Made by a program: the position numbers and the translations under genes
The notes under the pieces: generated by a model
Database searches by the model: none
Told to the model about the DNA's origin: nothing
Seen by the model: the letters and a program-made list of their open reading frames with translations, nothing else
Assembly (NCBI RefSeq): GCF_900292035.1
Contig: NZ_OMPO01000001.1
Coordinates: 627,192-691,191, forward strand
Source of the DNA: Blastococcus sp. Marseille-P5729
GTDB taxonomy: Bacteria; Actinomycetota; Actinomycetes; Mycobacteriales; Antricoccaceae
Direction of reading: 5' to 3'
DNA length: 64,000 bases
Part shown: piece by piece, positions 47,690 to 60,979 of the stretch
Layout: every line of letters starts with the position of its first letter
How positions within the stretch are numbered: position 1 is the stretch's first letter

Positions 47690-48296
47690 GCCGCGCGTCG
47701 GCCGCAGATCGACCGGGTTGCGGCCGCAACAGCGCGAACGACTCGTCCACGCGCTCCAGCAGGTCGCCGCGCAACCCCGCGTTGCCGTGCGCCCAGAGGG
47801 CGGCGCGGACGGCGGCCATCGCCCGATAGACCTCGATGACGACGGTCAGATCGTCGCTGCCGGCACGCTCGACGGCCACCTCCACCAGTCTGCGCTCGAT
47901 CTGAGCCGTCGAGCCGAGCATCGCCCGCCCGAGCTCCGGTGCGCGCGCTGCCAGCTCGCGGCGCAGCCGCCACGACTCGACGTCCTCCAGCAGCACCTGC
48001 AGGCGGCGTCGGAAGATGGCGTGCAAGCTGTCGACGATCGGCTCGTCGGTCGGGCGGGCGCGCAGGTCGTCGGCGATGGTCTCGGGCGCCCGACCTCCCC
48101 CGCCTACGAAGGCCTCGTCCTTGGTCTCGTAGTAGTTGAAGAAGGTGCGCGGCGAGATTCCCGCAGCAGCGGCGATGTCATCGGCCGTCACGTTGCCCGG
48201 GCCCCGCTCGATAGCCAGCTCGAGCGCCGCCCGGTGGATCTCGCGACGCGTCTGGATCTTCTTGCGCTCCCGTAGCGAGATGTCGTCGCCGTTCAC
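47667..48296 (-). CDS. TetR-family repressor, divergent from the MFS exporter
   Basis: 209 aa starting with GTG at 48296. The DNA-binding part is [40 protein letters not shown] and KDEAFVGGG, a classic TetR helix-turn-helix. The C-terminal ligand domain ([37 protein letters not shown]) resembles AcrR-type regulators. The frame remains open far upstream through the exporter's antisense, which is not coding. It should bind the nested palindrome at 48312-48347 and repress itself and the exporter until a drug-like ligand binds. Confidence 0.93.
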   Translation of the reverse strand: MNGDDISLRERKKIQTRREIHRAALELAIERGPGNVTADDIAAAAGISPRTFFNYYETKDEAFVGGGGRAPETIADDLRARPTDEPIVDSLHAIFRRRLQVLLEDVESWRLRRELAARAPELGRAMLGSTAQIERRLVEVAVERAGSDDLTVVIEVYRAMAAVRAALWAHGNAGLRGDLLERVDESFALLRPQPGRSAADARPSGRSRP

Positions 48297-48311
48297 TCGA
48301 TCACAACCTAA

Positions 48312-48347
48312 TATTGCAGTACCTGCATTTTTGCAGTCTATGCAATA
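48312..48347. promoter_or_regulatory. Nested palindrome, TetR operator
   Basis: TATTGCA (48312-48318) pairs with TGCAATA (48341-48347), and CTGCA (48323-48327) with TGCAG (48332-48336), all around one centre. The site overlaps the exporter's likely -10 (AATAAT at 48344-48349, 7 nt before its ATG). Confidence 0.85.
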
Positions 48348-48356
48348 ATAGCTGCT

Positions 48357-50078
48357 ATGCCGTTGACGTCGACCCCCGCCACCCCGTACCGGATGAGCCC
48401 CGCGCACCGCCGGGTGTTCATCGGCTTGATGCTCGGCATGTTCGTCGCGTCCGTCAGCCAGACGATCGTCGGTCCGGCGATGCCACGTATCGTCGCCGAG
48501 CTCGGCGGCATGGACCATTACAGCTGGGTCGCTACCGCCGCCATGCTGGTGTCGGCCGTGACCGTTCCGATCGTCGGAAAGCTCTCGGACCTCTATGGGA
48601 GGAGGGCCTTCTACCTCGGCGGGATCGCGGTCTTCCTGGTGGGGACCCTGGTCTGCGGCCTGACACCGAACTTCTGGACTCTGGTCGCCGGACGCGCCCT
48701 GCAGGGCGTGGGCATGGGCACCCTCATGCCGCTGTCGCAGACGATCATCGGCGACATCATCCCCGCCCGTCAGCGCGGGAAGTACCAGGGGCTCATGGGC
48801 GCGGTCTTCGGCGTCACGTCGGTCGCCGGCCCGATCGCCGGCGGCTTCATCACCGACCACTGGGGCTGGCGGTGGCTGTTCTTCGCCGCACTGCCGGTCA
48901 GCCTGATCGCGCTGTTCTTCATCGTCAAGTTCCTCGATCTGCCCTTCCAGCGCCGCCGCGCCAAGATCGACGTCGCAGGCATCGTCGTCCTCACGGTCAC
49001 GCTCACCGCAATCCTGCTCGCCACCTCGCTCGGCGGGACGTCGTACGCCTGGGGCTCCCCGCTGATCCTCACGATGTTCGGCGTCGGTCTGGCCGGTCTC
49101 GTCGCGTTCGTCGCCATCGAGCGCCGAGCCGAGGAGCCGGTGATCCCACTGCGGCTGTTCAACAGCGGCATCTTCAGTTGGTCGGTCCTGGCCGCGTTCG
49201 CGGTCTCGATGATCATGTTCGGCGCAATCATCTACATCCCGATCTACGCCCAGGCCGTCATCGGCGTAAACGCCACCAACTCGGGGCTGATCCTCATGCC
49301 GCTGATGCTGGGCCTGATCGTGATGGGCATCCTGACCGGCATGCTGATCACCCGCACCGGTTTGTACAAGCCGTTCATGGTGGCCGGGGTGACGATCACG
49401 GGGGTCGGCGTGTGGCTGCTGACACTGCTCGACCACACCTCCTCCGCCGCTGAGCTCACGATGATCATGGTGGTGGTCGGTGTCGGTCTGGGCATGTGCA
49501 TGCAGCAGTACACCCTCGTGGTGCAGAACGACGCGAACGGTCGCGACATGGGCGTGGCCACCGCCGCGACCCAGTTCTTCCGCAACGTCGGCTCGACGGT
49601 CGGCATCGCCATCTTCGGCTCGCTGATGACCCTCGGCCTCAGCCGCGCGATCCTCGGCTACCTTCCGGCCGACGTCCAGGCGAGCCTTCCCGCCGACGGC
49701 GGGATCGACGTCGGGTCGGTCCTCGATCCCGGCCAGCTCGACGGCCTGCCTCCGGTCATCGTGGACGCCGTCCGCCAGGGGTTGGCTGACCGGCTGCACG
49801 TCGTCTTCACGGTCATGCTGCCGATCGTGGCACTGGCGCTCATCGCAACCCTGATGATCAAGGTGATCCCATTGCGCGAGACCCTCGCCCCGGCGAGTCC
49901 CGCGGCAGATGATGCCACGACCACGGATGATGCACCGCCGGTCGATTCGCCGGCAGCGGGCGTCCCGGCCGGCCCGGACTCCCCGGCGCGCCGCGATCAA
50001 CCGGTGAGCGCCCGCGCGAGGTCGGCCGCTCAGGGGGCGGGCGGAGCCGCGGCCGACAGCGATCAGTCGAGGCCATAA
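48357..50078 (+). CDS. MFS drug exporter, DHA2 (14-TM) type
   Basis: A 573-aa proton-coupled multidrug exporter with 14 predicted helices. Motif A appears as GKLSDLYGRRAFYLGGIAVF, motif C-like glycines lie in GAVFGVTSVAGPIAGGFITD, and GWRWLFFAALPVSLIAL follows. The last ~65 residues are a hydrophilic Ala/Pro/Asp tail (PAADDATTTDDAPPVD), longer than usual. It is divergent from a TetR gene with the operator overlapping the promoter, so it is probably induced by its own substrates. These cannot be named. Confidence 0.94.
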   Translation: MPLTSTPATPYRMSPAHRRVFIGLMLGMFVASVSQTIVGPAMPRIVAELGGMDHYSWVATAAMLVSAVTVPIVGKLSDLYGRRAFYLGGIAVFLVGTLVCGLTPNFWTLVAGRALQGVGMGTLMPLSQTIIGDIIPARQRGKYQGLMGAVFGVTSVAGPIAGGFITDHWGWRWLFFAALPVSLIALFFIVKFLDLPFQRRRAKIDVAGIVVLTVTLTAILLATSLGGTSYAWGSPLILTMFGVGLAGLVAFVAIERRAEEPVIPLRLFNSGIFSWSVLAAFAVSMIMFGAIIYIPIYAQAVIGVNATNSGLILMPLMLGLIVMGILTGMLITRTGLYKPFMVAGVTITGVGVWLLTLLDHTSSAAELTMIMVVVGVGLGMCMQQYTLVVQNDANGRDMGVATAATQFFRNVGSTVGIAIFGSLMTLGLSRAILGYLPADVQASLPADGGIDVGSVLDPGQLDGLPPVIVDAVRQGLADRLHVVFTVMLPIVALALIATLMIKVIPLRETLAPASPAADDATTTDDAPPVDSPAAGVPAGPDSPARRDQPVSARARSAAQGAGGAAADSDQSRP

Positions 50079-50087
50079 GATCGAGGA

Positions 50088-51886
50088 ATGGCCGAGGATT
50101 CTGTAGAACATCTGAGCCTGCGCGGCGCGAACGACGCGACAGAGCAGCAATGGCAGGAGGCGGTAGCCGCAGTCCTGCGCAAGAGCGGCAGGCTCGGCGA
50201 GGACGACGACGCCTCGCTCGCCCCCGCGAAGCTGACGAAGCAGACCACCGACGGGATCGCGATCGCGCCGCTGGCCGGAACGGACGTCGCCCAGAGCCTG
50301 GCAGGCGGCCCGGCCGGCGCGGACGCCGTGCGCGGTCGGCCCCAGCCGCAGCGCGAGCCCGGCGACGTGCCGACCTGGGACCTCCGGGTGCATGTCGTCG
50401 ATGCCAACGACTCCGCGACGGCGGAGCTCGAGGGAGGCGCCTCCTCGGTCTGGGTAACCACCCGCCCCGGCGCGGTGGCCGACCTGCGCAAGGCACTCGA
50501 GGGAGTGCTGCTTGATGTCGCGCCGGTCGTGCTCGACTCGGCCGACCCGCTCGCCGACGGCGCCACCTTGGTCGAGCTCGCAGGCGGCAAGCTGAACGAG
50601 GCCAGCAACCTCGGCATCGACCCGACCGGCGAGCGGCTGTTGACCGGTTCCGCCAGCGACGTCGATCTCGCGGCAGCTGCCACGCTCGCCACGGAAAACG
50701 GCATCCGCGCCTTCGTCATCGACGCCAGCATCGTGCACGACGCGGGCGCAGGCGAGGTCCTGGAGCTGGCGTACGCGGCAGCCGCGGGCGTCGACCTGCT
50801 GCGCCGGCTCGACGAGGCCGGCGTCGCGGTCTCCGACGCCGCGCGGCTGCTCGAGTTCCGCCTGGCGGCGACCGACCAGCAGTTCACGACCATCGCGAAG
50901 CTGCGGGCCGCCCGCGCCATCTGGGCCCGGATCTGCCAGGTACTCGATGTCGATGACGACGTGCAGCGTCAGCATGTGGTCACCTCGGGCCGGATGATGA
51001 CCCAGTTCGACCCGTTCACCAACCTGCTGCGCACGACCATCGCGACCTTCGCCGCCGCCGTGGGCGGGGCCGACGCCATCACGGTCCAGGCCTACGACGC
51101 GGCGTTGGGCACGACGGACGAGTTCGGACGCCGCATGTCGCGCAATGTCTCCAACCTGCTGGTGCACGAGGCGCACATCGGCCAGGTCACCGACCCGGCC
51201 GGCGGAGCGGGCAGCATGGAGCAGCTCACCGACGACCTCGCGCGCGCCGCGTGGGCGAAGTTCACCGAGATCGAGCAGGCCGGCCTGGACTCCTTCGTCG
51301 ACGGCCAGCTCGTGGACGAGCTCGAGCAGGCCATCGCGCGCCGTACCGAGGCGATCGCCAGGCGCAAGCAGGCCATCACCGGCGTGAGCGAATTCCCGCA
51401 GACCGACGAGCAGTTGCTCGATCGCGCCCCCGCCTACTCGCGCTTCAACGCCGGCGGCCTGATCAAGCCCGTGCATGACGCCGACGGCTTCGAGCGGCTG
51501 CGGCACAACCCCGCCGACAAGCCCGTGTTCCTCTGGCCGATCGGCTCGCTGGCCGCCTCGACCGCGCGGCAGAGCTTCGCCGCCAACCTGCTGGCCGCAG
51601 GCGGCGTCCCGGTCGTCACCGGCACTGCAGGCGGCGGCTTCGAGGCGATCAAGGCGCAGTACGACGAGTCCGGCTCGCCGGTCGTCTGCCTCGTGGGCAG
51701 CGACTCGGGATACCGCGACGAGGGCGCCGCGCTCGTCGAGCAACTGCGCGCAGCCGGCGTGCCCCGGGTGATCGTCGCCGGCAAGCCGGTCGCCGAGCTC
51801 GACGGAGTCGTCGACGACCATATGGCCGTAGGCCAGAACGTGCTGGAATTCCTAGACCGGACCCGTTCGGCACTGGAGGAGAACCG

Positions 51887-51890
<4 letters not shown>
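50088..51890 (+). CDS. mutA: Methylmalonyl-CoA mutase, small subunit
   Basis: A 600-aa structural partner of MutB in the B12-dependent isomerisation of methylmalonyl-CoA and succinyl-CoA. The TIM-barrel segment has [40 protein letters not shown] and [20 protein letters not shown]. The C-terminal flavodoxin-like domain lacks the DxHxxG cobalamin motif (it reads [13 protein letters not shown]), as expected of the non-catalytic subunit. TAAGAT lies 6 nt upstream of the ATG, suggesting a leaderless start that overlaps the exporter's stop. The gene overlaps mutB by 4 nt. Confidence 0.95.
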
Positions 51891-54057
<2,167 letters not shown>

Positions 54058-54058
<1 letters not shown>

Positions 54059-55041
54059 TGGCCCACTGGCGCCATGATCCCGAAGCGGTCGCCCAGTCGG
54101 TAAGCCAGGGCGACCGCTCGGCCATCGCCCAGTCGATCACCGCGATCGAGTCGACCAACCCCAAGCACCGTCCGCTCGCGCGACGACTGCTCGACGCGCT
54201 GAGGACGCCCGATGAGCCGACGATCCGGGTCGGGATCTCCGGCGTTCCAGGCGTCGGCAAGTCGACGTTCATCGAGAGCTTCGGACGGATGCTCACCGAC
54301 GATGGCCACCGCGTCGGCGTCCTGGCCGTCGACCCGTCCAGCATGCGCACCGGCGGGTCGGTGCTGGGCGACAAAACCCGGATGCCCGAGCTCTCGGTGA
54401 ACCCGAACGCCTTCGTGCGCCCCTCCCCCTCCTCCGGCACGCTTGGCGGAGTCGCCAAGTCGACCTCGCAGGCGATGCGGATCCTCGAGGCCGCCGGGTA
54501 CGACGTGATCCTGGTCGAGACCGTCGGGGTCGGGCAGTCCGAGACGACGGTGGCGACCATGGTCGACACCTTCTTGTTCCTTGGCCTCGCCCGCACCGGC
54601 GACCAGCTGCAGGGCATCAAGAAGGGCGTGCTGGAGATCGCTGACATCGTGGCGATCAACAAGGCGGACGGCGAGCACGAGCGCGCAGCCAAGGCCGCCG
54701 CGCGAGAGCTGCAGGCCGCGCTGCGCATGGTCTACACCGGCCACGACGGCTGGGTCCCACCCGTGCTCACCTGCTCCGGTCTGACCGGCCTGCGCATCGA
54801 CGAGGTGTGGGAGGCGATCGGTCGGCATCGCGACGATCTCGGCGAAGCAGGTCTGCTGGCCAAGCGCCACCAGCAAGAGTGGGAACTGACCTGGAAGTTG
54901 GTCCGCGCCGAGCTCGAGGACCGGCTGGCCCGCAACAAGGCGGTGCGCGCGCTCCGGAACGACCTCAAGCGGCAGGTGTTCGACGGCGATATCGCCGCGG
55001 CCGAGGCGGCCGACGAGATCCTGCGCGCCTTCGACCGCTAG
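54058..55041 (+). CDS. meaB: MeaB/ArgK GTPase chaperone of methylmalonyl-CoA mutase
   Basis: A 327-aa G3E-family P-loop GTPase that guards and reloads the mutase cofactor. Walker A GVPGVGKS is at 62-69, VLAVDPSSMRTGGSVLGDKT is switch I, VETVGVGQSE is switch II, and ADIVAINKADGEHE carries the NKxD guanine motif. The ATG shares one base with the mutB stop (TGATG), giving tight coupling. The function is therefore secure from family and context. Confidence 0.96.
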
Positions 55042-55083
55042 AAGTCCGCAGCCGGACGACCCACACTCGAAACATAAGGCCGA

Positions 55084-55089
55084 TAGGGT
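55084..55089 (+). promoter_or_regulatory. -10 element of the ATP-grasp operon (leaderless)
   Basis: TAGGGT, 6 nt, then the ATG at 55096. Confidence 0.55.
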
Positions 55090-55095
55090 GGTCGC

Positions 55096-56798
<1,703 letters not shown>

Positions 56799-56805
<7 letters not shown>

Positions 56806-57719
56806 GCCGGATCGCCGAGTCGCTGTTCTGGATCGGCCGCTACATCGAGCGGGCCGACTCCACGGCCCGGATCCTGGACATCCACCTGCAGCTGCTGCTG
56901 GAGGACAGCGGTGTCTCCGAGGACCAGGCCTGCCGATCGCTGATGGTCGTGCTCGGCAGCCCGGTCGAGGACGACATGCTCGTGACCGGGCAGCACGTGA
57001 TCGACAAGCTCACGCTCGACGCGAACCATCCGGGATCGATCGCGCACTCCCTGCTGTCCGCTCGCGAGAACGCGCGGCGGGCCCGCGAGATCATCGCCAG
57101 CGACGTCTGGGAGTGCATGAACACCACCCAGATGCGCATGCCGCGCCGGCTGTCGGCCGAGCAGTCGCACAAGCACTACGGGTGGGTCCGCGACCGTACA
57201 GCGATGACGATCGGGATGATCGAGTCTGCCACGAGCCGCGATGAGACCTGGCAGTTTTTCACGCTCGGCCGTTCGCTGGAGCGGGCCGACATGACTGCGC
57301 GGATGGTCGCGACCCGAATGCTGCCGACTCGGCCGTCGTGGACGACGATCCTGTGGTCCTGTGGCGCGTACGAGGCTTATCTGCGCACCTATCGCGGCGC
57401 GCCGAAGACGTCGTCCGCCGCGGAGTTCCTAATTCTCGACCGGCTGTTTCCCCGCTCCGCGCTGTACTCGCTGCGGCTGGCCGAGGACTGCCTGCGCCGG
57501 ATCGACCCGACGGTCGAACGCGCCGGGGTCAACGACCCCGCGGCACGCCAGGTCGGCAACCTCCGCAACCGGCTGGAGTACCTGGAGACCGACGAGCTCG
57601 TGAACAACCTGCACGACTACGTCGATCAGATCCAGACCGCCGCCGCCACGATCTCCGAGGCGATCCAACGGCGGTACTTCCAGAGCTACGCACCGGAGTG
57701 GACGGGAGATCGCGCATGA
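56799..57719 (+). CDS. Alpha-E domain protein (DUF403, COG2307)
   Basis: 306 aa, all helical. MLSRIAESLFWIGRYIERAD is the conserved start, followed by STARILDIHLQLLLEDSG, WECMNTTQMRMPRRL and TLGRSLERADMTARMVATRM; duplicated ERAD motifs are typical. The GTG start has GGGAGG 6 nt upstream and lies inside the ATP-grasp gene's end. It is always found with the permuted ATP-grasp and transglutaminase-like genes, so these act together. The catalytic role is not known. Confidence 0.92.
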
Positions 57720-58561
57720 GGCGGCTACGAATCAAGCACCAGACCGGCTTCCACTACCCCGCCGTGGTGAGCGCGTCGTACAACGAGGCGCGGATGCAGC
57801 CGATGGACACCCAGCGGCAGTACCTGCTGCACTCGCGGATCGAGATCAATCCGCTGACCTCTCGCGACTCGTTCATCGACTACTGGGGCACCCGCGTGAC
57901 GGCATTCGAGATCCTGGAGCAGCACGAGGAGCTCACCCTCTCCGCCGAGAGCCTGATCGAGATCCAGCCACGCGAGCACGACCCGGGCGACCTGACGTGG
58001 GAGGACCTGGACGGCATCGGCGATCGGTCGGTGGAGCTGTCCGACCAGCTGTTCGCGACCGTGCACACCACACCGACCGAGCCGATCGTCACCCTGGCCG
58101 AGGAGGTGCGAGCACGGGCGGCCACTCCTGCCCTTGCTGCCCGTGAGATCTGCGACGCGATCGCCGACGAGATCGAGTACGTCCGTGGCGCCACCCATGT
58201 CGCCTCCACCGCTGCTGAGGTTTGGGAGCACAAGAAGGGCGTCTGCCAGGACATCGCCCACGTCGCGGTCTCGGCTCTGCGCTCGATCGGGATTCCGGCT
58301 CGCTATGTATCGGGCTACGTGCAACCGACCTCGTCGTTCGAGGTCGGTCAGGAGCTCTCCGGCGAGTCCCACGCGTGGATCGAGTGGTACGCTGGCGACT
58401 GGACGGGATACGACCCCACCAACTCGCTGGAGATCAACGACTCGCACGTCATCGTCGGACGTGGCCGCGACTACGCGGACGTGGCACCGCTACGCGGAAT
58501 CTACGCAGGAAAGCCTGGCGCGGACCTCTTCGTCGAGGTCTCGATGACCCGGGAGATCTAG
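57716..58561 (+). CDS. Transglutaminase-like cysteine protease/amidase
   Basis: 281 aa. An N-terminal beta domain (RLRIKHQTGFHYPAVVSASY, then NEARMQPMDTQRQYLL) precedes the transglutaminase core with Cys177 (KKGVCQDIAHV), His219 (GESHAWIEW) and Asp233 (GYDPTN). There is no signal peptide, so it is cytoplasmic. It overlaps the alpha-E gene by 4 nt. In this conserved trio it may hydrolyse or exchange the amide bond that the ATP-grasp protein makes. That is inference. Confidence 0.93.
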   Translation: MRRLRIKHQTGFHYPAVVSASYNEARMQPMDTQRQYLLHSRIEINPLTSRDSFIDYWGTRVTAFEILEQHEELTLSAESLIEIQPREHDPGDLTWEDLDGIGDRSVELSDQLFATVHTTPTEPIVTLAEEVRARAATPALAAREICDAIADEIEYVRGATHVASTAAEVWEHKKGVCQDIAHVAVSALRSIGIPARYVSGYVQPTSSFEVGQELSGESHAWIEWYAGDWTGYDPTNSLEINDSHVIVGRGRDYADVAPLRGIYAGKPGADLFVEVSMTREI

Positions 58562-58644
58562 GCTCTCGCTGGAAAGACGGTTCAGCGTCACCGCATGACG
58601 GAGTCTGTGTCGAACCGCTGCGCACGGTGACCAGTAGGTCAAAA

Positions 58645-58657
58645 CTAATGCAGTTAG
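58645..58657. promoter_or_regulatory. Short palindrome upstream of the TetR gene
   Basis: CTAA-TGCAG-TTAG, about 90 nt before the start at 58748. A TAGAGT hexamer follows at 58685-58690. Possible autoregulatory site, weakly supported. Confidence 0.3.
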
Positions 58658-58747
58658 ATGTCGTCGCGATTCGCTCGCTGCGACTAGAGTGGAGATGCGG
58701 AAGCAATCCGCGTCATGTCCCGACGCCCCCCGGGAGTTGTTGTAGCA

Positions 58748-59368
58748 ATGCCACGTCCGTCGTCCCCTCTCATCAGCCGCGAGATCGCCGTCACCACCAG
58801 CCTGAAGATCATCGCGGATGACGGGTTCGACGGGTTCAGCCTGCCGCGGCTGGCGCAGGCGCTCGGCGTCCGCGCTCCGTCGCTCTACCATCACTTTAAC
58901 GACAAGGCAGAGCTGCTTACCGAGGTCGCGAAGCACGTCCTGGCGTCGATCCCGGTCCCCGAGTACGACGAGAACGAGCACGTGTTCGAATGGCTCGTCA
59001 CGCTGTGCTGCAGCGCCAGAAGCACTATTCTGAGTCATCGCAAGGCCGCCGACGTCGTCCTTCGCTATCTGCCTCGTGAGTCGCTGCTGGAGATGCAGGA
59101 GCGTATCGCCGAGTACCTGGACGCGGACGACGTGCCCACCGATCGGCAGGTCCTCATCATCGACGGGCTACAGCGGATCATCTTCGGCGGCACTGCTGCT
59201 GAAGCCCAGTTTCCGGCCGCACCTCGCACCCGCGTCATCCCGGGGGTCACGGCCCGCAAGCAGCCGTACTTGAAGGCGGCACTTGCCGCCAACCCGTATG
59301 GTCAGGCCGAGCTGTTCGAGGAGTCCGTACGCTGCTTCCTGGCGGCCGCCCTCGAGCCGGCAGCCTGA
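58748..59368 (+). CDS. TetR-family transcriptional regulator
   Basis: 206 aa. The helix-turn-helix reads LKIIADDGFDGFSLPRLAQA, LGVRAPSLYHHFNDKAELLT, a very typical TetR N-terminus. The C-terminal domain (ILSHRKAADVVLRYLPRES; VLIIDGLQRIIFGGTAAEA) resembles TetR_C-type ligand domains. It has no divergent neighbour on the same promoter; the upstream unit is the transglutaminase operon in the same direction. Its target may be distant. The ligand is unknown. Confidence 0.9.
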   Translation: MPRPSSPLISREIAVTTSLKIIADDGFDGFSLPRLAQALGVRAPSLYHHFNDKAELLTEVAKHVLASIPVPEYDENEHVFEWLVTLCCSARSTILSHRKAADVVLRYLPRESLLEMQERIAEYLDADDVPTDRQVLIIDGLQRIIFGGTAAEAQFPAAPRTRVIPGVTARKQPYLKAALAANPYGQAELFEESVRCFLAAALEPAA

Positions 59369-59436
59369 CCTATCGGCCGTGCCGTCGATATAGCGGGCCG
59401 CGCACCACTACGACCATCGATCACGGCTGTGTACCA

Positions 59437-59474
59437 CCACGGTCGTCGATTGCGGCCGCAGGCCGCTAGATACG
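59437..59474 (-). repeat. Dispersed palindromic repeat, copy 1
   Basis: On the minus strand it reads CTAGCGGCCTGCGGCCGC followed by AATCGACGACCGTGG. It matches 60655-60695 and, more loosely, 35362-35390. The left part (59388-59400, TATAGCGGGCCGC) is similar in opposite orientation and could fold onto it. Confidence 0.65.
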
Positions 59475-59533
59475 CCGCAGGACGACAATCTCCGCAAGCA
59501 GCGACGGACAGCCGCGATCGATGCTGACGCACG

Positions 59534-59539
59534 TAGGCT
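59534..59539 (+). promoter_or_regulatory. -10 element of the Nudix gene (leaderless)
   Basis: TAGGCT, 6 nt, then the ATG at 59546. Confidence 0.5.
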
Positions 59540-59545
59540 GGGCGG

Positions 59546-60463
59546 ATGGCGAGATTCGAACCGCGGCGACCGCATGGTCCCCGGGATCCCAATGACGGCT
59601 GGGCGACTGGTCCGCGGGGGCGATTCTGGGGGCGCGGTGGCGCAGCCGGCCTGCTCGCGCATGATCCAACGCGGGGAATCCTGCTGCAACACCGGGTCGC
59701 CTGGAGCGATCAAGGCGGAACCTGGGGTCTCCCAGGCGGAGCGAGGCACGTTGGCGAAAGCGCTATCGACGGCGCTCTGCGCGAGGCACGTGAGGAAGCC
59801 GGTGTGCCGGACGGCGGGATGAGCCTGCGGTTCACCTTCACCTTCGACGTCGGCTATTGGAGCTATACGACGGTCGCCGTGAACGTCGACGAGCCGTTCG
59901 AGGCCCAGATCACCGATCCCGAGAGCGTAGAACTCCGTTGGGTCGCCCTCGACGAGGTCGACGATCTACCCCTCCACCCCGGATTCGGCAACGCCTGGCC
60001 ATCGATGCACCAGCGGCTCTTGCGACCCACGGTCCTGGTCGTGGACGCCGCCAACGTCATCGGTTCGCGTCCTGACGGCTGGTGGCACGACCGCTCCGGG
60101 GCTGCAGAGCAGCTCCTTGGCCGACTCACCGGACTGCTGGACGTCGGCGTCCCCGGCCACTGGTTCGGCTCCGACGATTCATGGCGTCTCTGGCCGACAC
60201 TCAGCGTCGTCCTCGAAGGCCAGGCAAAGCAGGCAACGATCCCCGGCGAGACAACCATCTCGGTCGTCCGTGCCGAGCGGGACGGCGACAGCGCGATCGT
60301 CGATCACGTGGCCCGACTCGGTGAGCAGGACGTGGCGGTGGTAACCGCCGACCGCGACCTCCGAGCCCGTGTGCAGCGCCACGGCGCCCGAACCATCGGG
60401 CCCGCCACGCTGCACCGCGCCCTCGAGGACCAGCCGGGCAGGTCTGGGGACGAGGACCGGTAG
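59546..60463 (+). CDS. Nudix hydrolase fused to a NYN/PIN-like domain
   Basis: 305 aa. The N-terminal half has the Nudix box GGARHVGESAIDGALREAREEAGV in two parts (GGARHVGES at about 64, REAREEAGV at about 78), so it should cleave a nucleoside-diphosphate-X compound. From about 160 a second domain begins VLVVDAANVIGSRPDGWW and ends VAVVTADRDLRARVQRHGAR, IGPATL. This D-x-N...D pattern is that of NYN/PIN-type nucleases. The fusion suggests linked nucleotide clean-up and RNA processing. The stop codon overlaps the 3' end of the convergent tRNA gene. Confidence 0.88.
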   Translation: MARFEPRRPHGPRDPNDGWATGPRGRFWGRGGAAGLLAHDPTRGILLQHRVAWSDQGGTWGLPGGARHVGESAIDGALREAREEAGVPDGGMSLRFTFTFDVGYWSYTTVAVNVDEPFEAQITDPESVELRWVALDEVDDLPLHPGFGNAWPSMHQRLLRPTVLVVDAANVIGSRPDGWWHDRSGAAEQLLGRLTGLLDVGVPGHWFGSDDSWRLWPTLSVVLEGQAKQATIPGETTISVVRAERDGDSAIVDHVARLGEQDVAVVTADRDLRARVQRHGARTIGPATLHRALEDQPGRSGDEDR

Positions 60464-60534
60464 GGCGGGCCGGGCTCGAACCGGCGACCGATGGATTATG
60501 AGTCCACTGCTCTGACCAACTGAGCTACCGCCCC
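60461..60534 (-). tRNA. tRNA with CAU anticodon (Met, or Ile2)
   Basis: 74 nt without encoded CCA. Acceptor GGGGCGG/CCGCCCT with a G-U first pair, D arm AGCTCAGTTGGTCAGAGC, anticodon stem GTGGA/TCCAT with loop CTCATAA, and T arm GCCGG-TTCGAGC-CCGGC. The CAU anticodon may read AUG (elongator methionine) or, if lysidinylated, AUA. The initiator type is unlikely because position 1:72 can pair. Confidence 0.93.
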
Positions 60535-60889
60535 ATCGCGACCGGACACCCCGCGTCGCGCGCACCTATTCTGCCAGCCGAGTTGGCCACCCTGCCGCCG
60601 GTAGTCCGTCGGCCGCTGCAATCGATCAGTGGGATGCGAACATCGGCGTCCCGCTACGTCTCTAGCGGCCTCCGGCCGCCATCGACGACCGTGTGTCAAT
60701 CACGCCTGCCGGAACTGCTCGCGTGGAGGCGCCGCTTGGCAGGGTCGTCGACCAGCGCCGCAGGCGCGTGGAGACGCCGCAGGGTGCTGGTTCACGCAAC
60801 CACGCGCCTGCTGGTGCAGGTTGGCCAGTGTCGAGAGGTGAGGGGCCGGTAGCAGATGAGGCGGACGAGGGCCGGGGCTGGGGCGTCGG
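60535..60889. other. Intergenic stretch with the dispersed repeat
   Basis: No gene seen. It holds a CCGCTA...TAGCGG hairpin (60651-60668) joined to copy 2 of the palindromic repeat. Confidence 0.5.
60655..60695 (+). repeat. Dispersed palindromic repeat, copy 2
   Basis: CTAGCGGCCTCCGGCCGC followed by CATCGACGACCGTG, matching the reverse complement of 59437-59474 with few differences. Confidence 0.65.
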
Positions 60890-60916
60890 TTGTCCACAGA
60901 CCGGTGGTTGTCCACA
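60890..60916. promoter_or_regulatory. Two DnaA-box-like sites
   Basis: TTGTCCACA at 60890-60898 and again at 60908-60916, each preceded by GG and followed by GA/GAT. TTGTCCACA is the high-GC form of the DnaA box. Function here is unproven. Confidence 0.5.
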
Positions 60917-60979
60917 GATGCGCCCGGATCGGTTTTCTTGTCGGCGGGATTGTCGGTGCTGGTCCGTAGCGTGTGTGTC

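Noticed and set aside
47667-51821. A 1384-codon minus-strand open frame
   Set aside because: Only the first part (47667-48296) is a real TetR gene. The rest is antisense of the exporter and mutA, kept open by high GC, with low-complexity His/Asp/Arg composition.
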